Source: UBA4582 sp965657335
GTDB taxonomy: Bacteria > Pseudomonadota > Gammaproteobacteria > Pseudomonadales > Azotimanducaceae
Assembly (NCBI GenBank): GCA_965657335.1
Contig: CBFHOH010000025.1
Span: 3,623-67,622, forward strand
Direction of reading: 5' to 3'
Length of the DNA: 64,000 nt
A program made the position numbers and the translations under genes. Under the pieces are notes generated by a model. That model had not been told where the DNA came from. It worked only from the letters and a program-made list of their open reading frames with translations, and searched no databases. Of the stretch, positions 9,307 through 17,298 are shown one piece after another (within the stretch, counting starts at the first letter, position 1; each line of letters starts with the position of its first letter).

Positions 9307-10484
9307 TGTCGACGAGCGGGCCGATAGTCTTAACGCCTGATTTTATTGATCATCCGTGGGTGCCATTGCAGTCCGCGCAGTTACAAAATAATTTTGTTGA
9401 AGTCCGCTGGCACGATGATCTTGATTTGCGTGCCTATTCGCTTTGGCTTGCGGAAAACTCAGAGCATATTGGCATCGAGCCGTTGGTCAGGGAAAGCTTG
9501 ATTGACCCTGCTGATTTACCAGCAGCGGATGCGTTGATTGACGCGGGTGTTGATCAGCACGGCGCGTTGTTGTTGACCTGGAAAAATAATCGACAAACCA
9601 GCGTGCATCCGGGTTGGTTGCGATATGTTGCAGAAGGCAAGTTACGCTCGCATAACAATTTGCCAAGGCAAGTAAAATGGACTGCAGAGATTAAGATACC
9701 GCCATCGGTAGACGGCCAAGACATCTTGGAAGATAAGCAGGCGCAGGAACGTTGGCTCGACAATCTTGTGCGCTACGGCCTTTGCAGACTGGAAAACACG
9801 CCGAGATTGGAGTCCTTTCTCGAGCAGCTTTTGGCGACAGTTGGGCCGATCAGGTCAACGAATTTTGGCACCACTTTTAGCGTTAAAACGTCGCCGAATC
9901 CTGACTCTACTGCGAACACCGGACTTAACCTCGGGCAGCACACCGACTTGCCGACCCGGGAGTCTCCGCCCGGATATCAGCTATTACATTGTGTCAGAAA
10001 TAGGGCAACAGGCGGGAATTCGAGGATGACAGATGGACTCGCCGTCGTGGAAGCATTAGCCGCTGAACAACCCGATGCGTTTGAGTTACTCTGCAATGAA
10101 AAATGGCTTTTTATGAATCGCGCCCCGGACGCAGAGCATCGCTGGGAAGGGCCGATTATCGAGTTGCCAAAAGAGGGTCGGCCAATGACGCTTCGTGCAT
10201 TCTATCCCGTGAGGAGCGCGCCGCTGATGGAAAAAGAAAAAATACCTGCGGCCTATGACGCTATGCGAACATTTTCTCATTATGCGCATGATGCTCGTTT
10301 CCAGATTTCATACCCGTTCAAGGAAGGTGATCTTGTGGCTTTTGATAATCGCCGGGTGATGCATGGCCGTGACGCATTCGACGCGGATGGCGATCGTTAT
10401 CTGCACGGGTGTTACATTGATCACGATGAAATTTACTCAAGGTTGCGAGTATTACGGCGTGATAAAAATATTGGAGGCGCGTGA
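9306..10484 (+). CDS. Gamma-butyrobetaine dioxygenase-like 2OG/Fe(II) oxygenase
   Basis: A 392-residue protein of the TauD/gamma-butyrobetaine hydroxylase type, with an N-terminal GBBH-like domain (about 1-125) and a double-stranded beta-helix. Iron ligands are His212 and Asp214 (GQHTDLPTRE) and His353 (FDNRRVMHGRDAF); Arg364 is placed to hold 2-oxoglutarate. The expected reaction is gamma-butyrobetaine + 2OG + O2 to L-carnitine + succinate + CO2. The start is GTG at 9306, sharing one base with the preceding stop (TAGTG), so it is translationally coupled. The Cys cluster that binds zinc in human BBOX1 is not visible. Function is assigned from fold plus the carnitine dehydrogenase next door. 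Confidence 0.82.
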   Translation: MSTSGPIVLTPDFIDHPWVPLQSAQLQNNFVEVRWHDDLDLRAYSLWLAENSEHIGIEPLVRESLIDPADLPAADALIDAGVDQHGALLLTWKNNRQTSVHPGWLRYVAEGKLRSHNNLPRQVKWTAEIKIPPSVDGQDILEDKQAQERWLDNLVRYGLCRLENTPRLESFLEQLLATVGPIRSTNFGTTFSVKTSPNPDSTANTGLNLGQHTDLPTRESPPGYQLLHCVRNRATGGNSRMTDGLAVVEALAAEQPDAFELLCNEKWLFMNRAPDAEHRWEGPIIELPKEGRPMTLRAFYPVRSAPLMEKEKIPAAYDAMRTFSHYAHDARFQISYPFKEGDLVAFDNRRVMHGRDAFDADGDRYLHGCYIDHDEIYSRLRVLRRDKNIGGA

Positions 10485-11974
10485 TGTCTGATGTTCGTCA
10501 GCAAAAAGTTGCCGCCATTATCGGCGGCGGCGTGATAGGTGGCGGTTGGGCAGCAAGGTTTTTGCTGCATGGTTGGGATGTCCGCGTTTTTGACCCCGAC
10601 ACGGAAGCCGCGCGAAAAATTAATGAGGTTTTAGACAATGCTCGCCGATCTCTGCCAGGTATTTACAACGAAGTATTACCGGTAGAAGGTCGTCTCCACT
10701 TCGCTGCATCAATTGCCGAGGCTGTATCTGGCGCACTTTGGATACAAGAATCTGTACCGGAAAGACTTGAGGTGAAGCGCGCTGTTTATCCAGAAATTCA
10801 GGCAGCGGCAAGAAAGGATGCGGTGTTGGCATCTTCCACTTCGGGCTTTAAGGCCTCGGAATTAGCAGAAGGCGCTGTCAGTCCCGGACAGATACTCGTT
10901 GCGCACCCTTATAACCCCGTTTACTTGTTGCCGCTGGTGGAAATTGTCCAGCACCCGCTCTCTGACAAAAAAATACGCTCCAATGCAATGAGTATCGCTC
11001 GCAGCATCGGGATGAAGCCCGTGCTCATTAAAAAAGAAATCGATGCCCATATTGGTGATCGCTTACTTGAGGCGTTATGGCGCGAAGCGCTTTGGTTGGT
11101 CAAAGACGATTATGCAACCACTCAAGAAATTGACGATATCATTCGTTATTCGTTTGGTTTGCGGTGGGCGCAAATGGGGTTGTTCGAAACTTATCGAGTG
11201 GCGGGTGGCGAAGCTGGAATGGCGCACTTCATGGGGCAATTTGCGCCTGCGCTGCAGTGGCCCTGGAGCCGGCTAACCGACGTGCCAGAAATGGATCAGA
11301 TGCTGGTTGATAAAATTGCCGACCAATCCGATGAACAATCGGGTGCCTTCACGATTAGGGCTCTCGAGCGTCTGAGGGATAATAATCTTGTTGCTATTAT
11401 GCGGGCATTGAAGGGTCAAAACTGGGGCGTTGGAGATCTTCTCAATCAGCTTGATAGTGAGATAAAAGCTGTCGTTAAAATCGATTGGTATAAGCCCGTA
11501 GGGACCGGCCGGCGCGTCATTCCTCTTGATTGGACGGACTACAATGGGCACATGAACGAAACCCACTATTTGGAGGTTTTTAGTAAAGCTTGCGATCAGA
11601 TGCTATCCAGCCTCGGCTGTGATGAGGCATATATTGCGACGGGACAGAGTTACTTTACCGTGGAAAACGTGATTAGTTATCTCAATGAAGCAAAAGCAGG
11701 CGATGAAGTTGCTGTTGTGACTCAAATTATTTCGGGTGAGGGTAAAAAATTACATGTTTACCATCGACTATTTCACGTGGGTGTTGGTGCGGAAGATCGT
11801 CTAATTGCAACGTGTGAACAAATGATGGTTCATGTCTCTCTTGAAACTCGCCGGGCATGCCTCCCTACGTCATCTTTTGCTGAAAAGCTTGCCGTTGCGG
11901 TGACAGCACAGGCGTCTTTAGCACTGCCCGACGGGCTGAAATTAGGTGGGAGCAAGGAAAATTCAGCGGGATGA
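10484..11974 (+). CDS. L-carnitine 3-dehydrogenase fused to betainyl-CoA thioesterase
   Basis: A 496-residue two-domain protein. Residues 1-320 are a 3-hydroxyacyl-CoA dehydrogenase-type NAD enzyme, with GGGVIGGGW (14-22) and the catalytic-region HPYNPVYLLPLVEI starting at His141. Residues about 335-475 form a hotdog thioesterase with DWTDYNGHMN (349-358), the 4HBT active-site motif. This carnitine dehydrogenase/thioesterase fusion is known from carnitine-degrading bacteria: carnitine is oxidised to 3-dehydrocarnitine, and betainyl-CoA is hydrolysed to glycine betaine. GTG at 10481 is possible, but the ATG at 10484 sits six bases after GGAGG and overlaps the previous stop (TGATG). The BKACE upstream supplies the step between its two reactions. 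Confidence 0.92.
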   Translation: MSDVRQQKVAAIIGGGVIGGGWAARFLLHGWDVRVFDPDTEAARKINEVLDNARRSLPGIYNEVLPVEGRLHFAASIAEAVSGALWIQESVPERLEVKRAVYPEIQAAARKDAVLASSTSGFKASELAEGAVSPGQILVAHPYNPVYLLPLVEIVQHPLSDKKIRSNAMSIARSIGMKPVLIKKEIDAHIGDRLLEALWREALWLVKDDYATTQEIDDIIRYSFGLRWAQMGLFETYRVAGGEAGMAHFMGQFAPALQWPWSRLTDVPEMDQMLVDKIADQSDEQSGAFTIRALERLRDNNLVAIMRALKGQNWGVGDLLNQLDSEIKAVVKIDWYKPVGTGRRVIPLDWTDYNGHMNETHYLEVFSKACDQMLSSLGCDEAYIATGQSYFTVENVISYLNEAKAGDEVAVVTQIISGEGKKLHVYHRLFHVGVGAEDRLIATCEQMMVHVSLETRRACLPTSSFAEKLAVAVTAQASLALPDGLKLGGSKENSAG

Positions 11975-12471
11975 GTTTTGCTGATGAACAAGACAGCTAT
12001 GGTTGGGTCTCCATTATTCTGCATTGGTTAAGTGCGGGTGCTGTGGTGTTTCTCTGGTTTGTTGGTCAGTCGGCTGCGTTGGCTACAAGTGATGAAGCTC
12101 GGGCGCCTTTGTTGAAACTACACATATCCGTTGCGTTAGTTGTCGCTGTGCTCATTATTATTCGTGTTTTTTGGCGTTTCGCGAAGGGCCACCCGGCGGT
12201 GGCCGAGTATGAGCGCGCGCGCGTGATTTCAAGGTTTTTCCACTATGCAATATTAATTGCGTTGGTGACTATGGTTGCAACTGGGATTACCATGGTGTCG
12301 TTTAAAGAGTCTTTTCATACTGTGTTTGAAATAGCTGCAGAGATTCATGCGTTTTCTGCGAGAGTTCTTATTATCGCGATTTTGATGCATGTTTGTGCGG
12401 CGATGTACCATTTAATGTTTTGTGACGACGACGTATTTCTGCGTATTCTGGCTCCGAAAAGGAAAACCTAA
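11971..12471 (+). CDS. Cytochrome b561 domain protein
   Basis: A 166-residue membrane protein with four helices and the b561 pattern: ILHWLSAGAVVFLW (first His), LLKLHISVAL (second), RVISRFFHYAIL, and IAAEIHAFSARVLIIAILMHVCAAMYH in the last helices. These His residues are placed to ligate two haems across the membrane. It would pass electrons between the quinone pool and a periplasmic partner. The start overlaps the carnitine dehydrogenase stop by four bases (ATGA), and its own stop overlaps the cytochrome gene by one base. Coupling to a carnitine operon is unusual, since none of those enzymes obviously needs a membrane cytochrome. Confidence 0.88.
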   Translation: MSFADEQDSYGWVSIILHWLSAGAVVFLWFVGQSAALATSDEARAPLLKLHISVALVVAVLIIIRVFWRFAKGHPAVAEYERARVISRFFHYAILIALVTMVATGITMVSFKESFHTVFEIAAEIHAFSARVLIIAILMHVCAAMYHLMFCDDDVFLRILAPKRKT

Positions 12472-12902
12472 TGAAGTTGAAATCTGGTCTTTTATTTTTC
12501 TTGGCGTTGATAACGAGTGCTTGCGCTACTTTGGCGGAAAAGCCAAGGATTACGATCAACGAACTTATGATTCAGACTGTGACGCCTGCAACAAACATAT
12601 TGTGGGGGGTAGAAGAGCCAAATAGTGACGCTGAATGGTTGGCGCTTGCTAACGCAGCGAAAAAGGTGCGATTGGCGGCGATTGAGACAGGGCAGGGGGG
12701 TGATTTGAGTGACGGTAAAAATCCCTCAGCGGAGCCTGAGTGGCAGAAGCTAGTAGATCAAATGGCAACCTCAGCCACTTTAGCGCAGGAAGCGATTACC
12801 AAGAAAGATCTGGATGCGCTGATCGACGCCGGTAACGAGTTGTATACATCCTGCGAAATGTGCCATCAGCTTTATCATCCTGGCGTAAAGGCAGACTCGT
12901 AA
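12471..12902 (+). CDS. Small exported c-type cytochrome, class II (cytochrome c'-like) layout
   Basis: A 143-residue protein with an N-terminal signal sequence (hydrophobic 6-17, Ala-rich cleavage region near 18-22) and a single haem-binding CEMCH at 128-132, close to the C-terminus. A mostly helical body before a C-terminal CxxCH is the class II (cytochrome c') arrangement. TSAC at 15-18 could be a weak lipobox. The ATG shares one base with the b561 stop (TAATG). A b561 plus periplasmic cytochrome pair suggests direct electron transfer between them. The length fits cytochrome c' (about 125-150 residues), but I cannot prove the fold by eye. Confidence 0.8.
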   Translation: MKLKSGLLFFLALITSACATLAEKPRITINELMIQTVTPATNILWGVEEPNSDAEWLALANAAKKVRLAAIETGQGGDLSDGKNPSAEPEWQKLVDQMATSATLAQEAITKKDLDALIDAGNELYTSCEMCHQLYHPGVKADS

Positions 12903-12942
12903 CCTAATGTACGGAGCAGCTCATCGGGAGATGGTGCCGTAG

Positions 12943-13650
12943 ATGAATTACTCAGCATTCAATCGAGTAGAAATAAAGCTGTTGGTGTTGTGCGTGCTCA
13001 GCGTGCTCGCAGCGAGCGCTTATAGTCATAATGTCAGTAAAGATGACATCGCCGCGTTGCGAGCGTTATCAGGTGTGCAGGTGTTCCACTATATGTGGCT
13101 TGGTGCCAAACATATGGTGACAGGCTATGATCATCTGCTATTTTTACTCGGTGTCATCTACTACATTAGCAAGCTGAAAGATGTATTTGTGCTGGTGAGT
13201 CTGTTTGCGCTAGGTCACAGCATCACGCTGATTGCCGGTGTAACCTTAAGTTGGGGCGTCAGTCCTTACTTGGTTGATGCGATTATTGGGTTCTCGGTTG
13301 CGTACAAGGGTTTTGATAATCTTGGCGCGATTGATATGTTTTTCCATGAACGTCCGGATGAAAAGTTGGTGGTAACAGTGTTTGGATTGTTTCATGGCCT
13401 TGGTTTGGCCACCAAGTTACAAATGCTGGTAGTGCGTGATGATGGCTTGGTTGTCAATTTGCTTGCGTTCAATATCGGGGTCGAAATTGGACAATTTTTC
13501 GCGTTGCTCTGTGGGCTCTTGGCGTTGACATTACTGCCGGTGCTTCGCGATCACAAGCAGACAGCAACAGCCGTAAATACATCGTTGGTTATGCTGGGTT
13601 GTATGCTGATGGCTTATCAGCTTCGAATGTATTATGTCGCCAGCGGATAA
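12943..13650 (+). CDS. HupE/UreJ-like membrane protein
   Basis: A 235-residue protein with a signal-like first helix and about six further helices. Family motifs are present in order: HYMWLGAKHMVTGYDHLLFLLGV, ALGHSITL, LFHGLGLA and FNIGVEIGQ. The His residues in these motifs are thought to bind metal in HupE/UreJ proteins, some of which move nickel or accompany metalloenzymes. No hydrogenase or urease genes are nearby. GGGAG lies 12 bases before the ATG at 12943. It follows the cytochrome gene by 40 bases and continues the plus-strand run, next to an exported partner protein. Confidence 0.8.
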   Translation: MNYSAFNRVEIKLLVLCVLSVLAASAYSHNVSKDDIAALRALSGVQVFHYMWLGAKHMVTGYDHLLFLLGVIYYISKLKDVFVLVSLFALGHSITLIAGVTLSWGVSPYLVDAIIGFSVAYKGFDNLGAIDMFFHERPDEKLVVTVFGLFHGLGLATKLQMLVVRDDGLVVNLLAFNIGVEIGQFFALLCGLLALTLLPVLRDHKQTATAVNTSLVMLGCMLMAYQLRMYYVASG

Positions 13651-13683
13651 CTTGTTAGCTTTGTATATCGATTGGAGAAAGCA

Positions 13684-14268
13684 ATGAATCGAGCAAGCCT
13701 AGTTTTTTTGTTAGTCGCAGCGGTGTTGCTGAGCGTGCTTTTTGCGCTAGCGCAGGATGGAGATCAGCCGCCGGTTGCCGTTGCCATCAACCCAAACAAC
13801 CCTAACCCGATTGTAGATTTAGCATCTCATCGCCATGTGTTTGAGCGGTATGATCCTAGCACGGTGGATGTACGCTTTGATGAGTTTGAGTCGGTGATAC
13901 CGCACGCCATCGGCGAGAATTATATTCCTGCGAATCGCTCGCTTAAGCGTGAGACAGTGCGCGTCGAACTTGGCTTAGATGAAAGCGTTGAGTACAAGAT
14001 GGAAATGAAAGGTGGTGACTCTGTTGTCTATGATTGGGAAGTGCCCGAGGGGCACGTGTACTACGATTTTCATGGGCATCCAAACCAAGCGGAAACTGAG
14101 TTCTTTAACCGTTATGCTGAGGGCGAGGGGCGTCGTCACAGCGGCACGATCATGGCGGCTTTCTCTGGCCAGCATGGTTGGTTTTGGTTGAACTTGTCCG
14201 AGACCCCTGTCGTTATTGAACTCAACGTTTCAGGTTTTTATGACAAGATTGTTGAAATTGAGCTTTAG
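13684..14268 (+). CDS. Membrane-anchored periplasmic protein, HupE-associated
   Basis: A 194-residue protein with one N-terminal hydrophobic anchor (about 5-24) and a periplasmic domain. The C-terminal part (YYDFHGHPNQ, GQHGWFWLNLSETPVVIEL, SGFYD) resembles proteins annotated as transmembrane anchor proteins that I recall beside HupE-like genes; no defined biochemical role is known to me. The domain looks like a beta-sandwich with conserved His and Trp that could bind a metal or ligand. The frame opens at TTG 13672, but the ATG at 13684 has GGAG six bases upstream and is the better start. It lies 33 bases after the HupE-like gene. Confidence 0.7.
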   Translation: MNRASLVFLLVAAVLLSVLFALAQDGDQPPVAVAINPNNPNPIVDLASHRHVFERYDPSTVDVRFDEFESVIPHAIGENYIPANRSLKRETVRVELGLDESVEYKMEMKGGDSVVYDWEVPEGHVYYDFHGHPNQAETEFFNRYAEGEGRRHSGTIMAAFSGQHGWFWLNLSETPVVIELNVSGFYDKIVEIEL

Positions 14269-14317
14269 CGCGGACTAACGCGCAACAAAAGAGACGGTCC
14301 TGAATAAGGAGCTTCAA

Positions 14318-14776
14318 GTGTTCGAACAATTAGAAATGACGGAAATTGCGCTCTGGGTAGGTGAGTCAGTCTGGGGATATCCAATTATGCTCAGCCTTCA
14401 CGTCGTGGGTCTGGCCATATTGGTAGGCATTTTTTCGATGTTTTATCTCCGAATTATGGGGGCGTTCAGCGGTATCGGTCTCCAAGCTTTTCTGCCCCTT
14501 GTGAAGTTCGCGTGGGTCGGCTTTTTAATCAATGCCGTGTCTGGTATCGCGCTGTTTACGTCACAGGCCACAACCTTTGTCGAGAGTTTGCCCTTTCTAA
14601 TAAAAATTGGGCTGATTTCTTTAGGTGTTATTTTCGCCGCTTTTATACAAAGTGAGGTTAGGAAGCACAGCGAAACGAATACGCATATTAGCGTCACAGT
14701 CAAAAGCCTCGCGGTGCTTTCCATGGCTGTGTGGATTGGTGCGATCATCTCCGGTCGTCTGATCGCGTATCTTTGA
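14318..14776 (+). CDS. Four-helix membrane protein, DUF6644-like (copy 1)
   Basis: A 152-residue hydrophobic protein with four predicted membrane segments. The first long helix contains LSLHVVGLAILVG with a buried His, and the protein ends VWIGAIISGRLIAYL. The start is GTG at 14318 with AAGGAG six bases upstream. It is followed 12 bases later by a clearly related gene; both end in a W-x-G-x-x-x-x-GRLI-x-Y helix. Membrane-buried His and Arg residues would suit haem or metal binding, but no function is known to me. Cotranscription with the HupE-like and cytochrome genes is likely from the short gaps. Confidence 0.7.
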   Translation: MFEQLEMTEIALWVGESVWGYPIMLSLHVVGLAILVGIFSMFYLRIMGAFSGIGLQAFLPLVKFAWVGFLINAVSGIALFTSQATTFVESLPFLIKIGLISLGVIFAAFIQSEVRKHSETNTHISVTVKSLAVLSMAVWIGAIISGRLIAYL

Positions 14777-14788
14777 GGGATTTAGCTT

Positions 14789-15274
14789 ATGGAACAGCTC
14801 GGAAAACTCGTTGAAAGCACGGCGCTGCATGAATGGATGCTGACCACCGAGTGGTTGTGGCCGTGGCTTGAAATTACGCATTTCTTGGGTCTGTCGTTAC
14901 TACTTGGTGCGCTGCTGGTAATTGACCTGCGGATGGCCGGTTTTTTTCGCCAGATTAATATCAACTTAACGCATTCATTGTTGCCGTTGGTTTTTGTCGG
15001 TTTCGGGTTGAATATGTTGACTGGCGTTCTCTTTTTCTTTGGAGACCCAATGCGTTACGCCATCAATATTGGGTTCCAGTTTAAAATGGGCCTCATTGCG
15101 CTCGCTGGGCTGAATGCACTGTGGTACTGGTGGAAACTACATGACGAAATGAGCAGCTGGGCACCGGACATTAATCCGCCATTAGTCGCCAAGACAATCG
15201 CTATTGTTTCTTTGGGTTGTTGGACTGGCGTCCTGTTGCTGGGGAGACTTATCCCTTACGTCGGAACAGGCTAA
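14789..15274 (+). CDS. Four-helix membrane protein, DUF6644-like (copy 2)
   Basis: A 161-residue paralogue of the preceding gene with the same four-helix layout. It has ITHFLGLSLLLGALLVIDLRM at the position of LHVVGLAILVG in copy 1, and ends CWTGVLLLGRLIPYV. GAGGGA lies eight bases before the ATG at 14789, just after the stop of copy 1. The pair looks like a tandem duplication that has diverged, perhaps forming a heterodimer. It is the last gene of the plus-strand run that begins at 8395. Its stop overlaps the convergent acyl-CoA dehydrogenase by four bases, so no separate terminator fits there. Confidence 0.7.
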   Translation: MEQLGKLVESTALHEWMLTTEWLWPWLEITHFLGLSLLLGALLVIDLRMAGFFRQININLTHSLLPLVFVGFGLNMLTGVLFFFGDPMRYAINIGFQFKMGLIALAGLNALWYWWKLHDEMSSWAPDINPPLVAKTIAIVSLGCWTGVLLLGRLIPYVGTG

Positions 15275-16437
15275 AGCTTCAACATGTTGGCGATATTATT
15301 TTTCTGCATGTCCGAAGACCCGCCCACAATTGGCATGCTAAGTAAATCTCGTACATTGCGCTCGATGTCATATTCGTCTGAGAGGGCATAGGCGCCAATG
15401 ACCTGTTGGCAGGCAAGGGCAATTTCAACGCCGACATCTGCAACGAACAGCTTGGCCATTGAAGTTTCGACAGCGCAGGGTAACCCCTCGTTTGCAAGAT
15501 AGGCGCCGTGATACAACATGTGTCTGGCAGCTTGCAGTTTGGTTTTTGCTGTTACCAATTTATGCCTGATGGCTTGATGCTGTGCGATTGGTTTGCCGAA
15601 CTGCGTGCGTGCTTGTGCGTATTGCCAGGCCTCCTCTACCGCGGCTCGTGCAGCGCCAAAAGCCATCGCTGTGATTTCTATCTTTTCAACATCCAGTGCT
15701 CTTCCTGCGAGTAACTGCCAGCCTTTGTTCCACATTTCAGGTCCGCCGACGATGCAAGTTTCATCGAGTTCGACATTGTCGAAATAAACATCCATAGAAG
15801 CGGTGTATCGCAAATTGGCGTGTTCGATTGGTTGCATGTTGATGCCGGGAGTATCGGTTGGTATCAATAGCATCGATAGGTTTTTGTAGCGCGTATCAGA
15901 CTCGCCGCTTCTAACAAGACAGTAAATGTAGTCAGACCAGTCTGCGCCTGTGCACCAGCGTTTAGCACCGTTAACAATAATTTTACCCGCTTTCTTGTCT
16001 GCTCGAGTTTCTACGCTGGCGAGATCCCCGCCCACGTTAGGTTCTGATAGACCATAGCTCAGGAGCAGCTCGCCGTTCGCAATTTTAGGAAGCAACGTCT
16101 CTTTTTGAACCTCTGAACCATTTTCCGAGAGGTTCATGCCGCCGTAAAAAGCTGCGTGGATATAAGGGCCAGCAAGGAAAGGACCAACTTGAGCCAGTTC
16201 TTCAATAACGGCCACTGCAGCCACTAGGTCTTGACCGGTGCCGCCATACTTTTCTTCTATCGTCAGCCCGATTAAGCCCATGTCAGCAAGCTCTTTGAAT
16301 ATTTCTCTGGGCCAGGTGTGGGTTCGGTCACACTCGCGGCGTAGCGCGCGCGGCATCTTGTGTGCAACAAATCTTTGTAGCTGGCGCCTGAGCTCGGTGA
16401 TATGGTTTTCTTCTGGCGCGAAGGTCTGCAAACTCAT
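15271..16437 (-). CDS. Acyl-CoA dehydrogenase
   Basis: A 388-residue FAD enzyme of the acyl-CoA dehydrogenase family, oxidising an acyl-CoA to the 2,3-enoyl-CoA. Typical elements are the N-terminal helical domain, LLSYGLSEPNVGGDLASVETRA around 130-150, GAKRWCTGADWSDYIYCLVR in the beta domain, and the C-terminal ARTQFGKPIAQHQAIRHKL (about 275-295). The usual catalytic Glu region near IERNVRDLLSMPIVGGSSDMQ lies at the end. It begins one base after the stop of the enoyl-CoA hydratase gene, so the two are translationally linked in a TetR-led operon. The substrate chain is unknown. Confidence 0.88.
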   Translation of the reverse strand: MSLQTFAPEENHITELRRQLQRFVAHKMPRALRRECDRTHTWPREIFKELADMGLIGLTIEEKYGGTGQDLVAAVAVIEELAQVGPFLAGPYIHAAFYGGMNLSENGSEVQKETLLPKIANGELLLSYGLSEPNVGGDLASVETRADKKAGKIIVNGAKRWCTGADWSDYIYCLVRSGESDTRYKNLSMLLIPTDTPGINMQPIEHANLRYTASMDVYFDNVELDETCIVGGPEMWNKGWQLLAGRALDVEKIEITAMAFGAARAAVEEAWQYAQARTQFGKPIAQHQAIRHKLVTAKTKLQAARHMLYHGAYLANEGLPCAVETSMAKLFVADVGVEIALACQQVIGAYALSDEYDIERNVRDLLSMPIVGGSSDMQKNNIANMLKL

Positions 16438-16438
16438 A

Positions 16439-17251
16439 CTACTCTCCCGTCAATATTGGTTTGCGTTTTTCGCGCATGGCTGTCACCGCCTCTTTCCTAT
16501 CCTCGTGAAAATTGGAAACGCTTTCCCATCCGATGGCGGCGTCCATCACCTGAGCAGCAAGCGCCCGTAGAGGAATGTTAGTCACTGTTTTTGTCCATCG
16601 CACGGCCCAGCGCGGATTTGCTTGAAGTTTGTCTACGATTTCCTGAATTTTTCTATCCAGTGCATCTGTGGGCACCACGTGGTTGATGAGCCCCATGTCT
16701 TTTGCTTCGGTTGCGGAAAGGATATCTCCGGTCATTAGCATTTCTTTTGCCCGGGCGTAGCCGACCAGTTGTGGCCAAATGAGTGCTCCACCGTCACCAG
16801 CAACAAGTCCAACTTTGACATGTGGATCACCAATCACCGCTTTCTCGTCTGCGACGATAATGTCGCATAGCAAAGCGATACTGGCACCAAGGCCGGCAGC
16901 TGCGCCATTCAGGCGACACAGTATGGGTTTTTCCATTTCCAGCAGGCTCGACACGATTCTTTTTGCGTCCCAGGCAATCTCTCGAAATTTCGATGGATCG
17001 GCTACCTGCTCCTCAAACCAGTCAAAATCTCCGCCGGCACAGAAAGCGCGGCCAATTGCCGTCAGAATAATAATATCGCTGCCAGTATCTCGTTGCAGAT
17101 CTGTGAAAACGCGGGCCAGTTCATCGTGCATGGGTCCATCGACGCCGTTCACCGGATGATCCGATGTGATTGCGGCGGTTAGCACTTTGCCTTCACGTTT
17201 AAAACTGAACCTTGAATAATTTGCTGTCTCTATATCGAATGTCTGAGGCAT
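16439..17251 (-). CDS. Enoyl-CoA hydratase/isomerase family protein
   Basis: A 270-residue crotonase-fold protein. The oxyanion-hole segments are GRAFCAGGDFDWF and NGAAAGLGASIALLCDIIVA, followed by VGLVAGDGGALIWPQLVGYARAKEMLMTG. The position often held by catalytic Glu reads AGDGG, which is common in subgroups that are not classical hydratases, so the exact reaction is open (hydratase, isomerase or hydrolase). An upstream in-frame start at 17278 exists, but the ATG at 17251 has AGGAG seven bases before it. It sits between two acyl-CoA dehydrogenase-type genes in the same operon, which fits a side-chain beta-oxidation pathway. Confidence 0.87.
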   Translation of the reverse strand: MPQTFDIETANYSRFSFKREGKVLTAAITSDHPVNGVDGPMHDELARVFTDLQRDTGSDIIILTAIGRAFCAGGDFDWFEEQVADPSKFREIAWDAKRIVSSLLEMEKPILCRLNGAAAGLGASIALLCDIIVADEKAVIGDPHVKVGLVAGDGGALIWPQLVGYARAKEMLMTGDILSATEAKDMGLINHVVPTDALDRKIQEIVDKLQANPRWAVRWTKTVTNIPLRALAAQVMDAAIGWESVSNFHEDRKEAVTAMREKRKPILTGE

Positions 17252-17298
17252 CGTTAATCTCCTGTTTTCTATGGCCACCGCATTGAACGGATAAAGTG

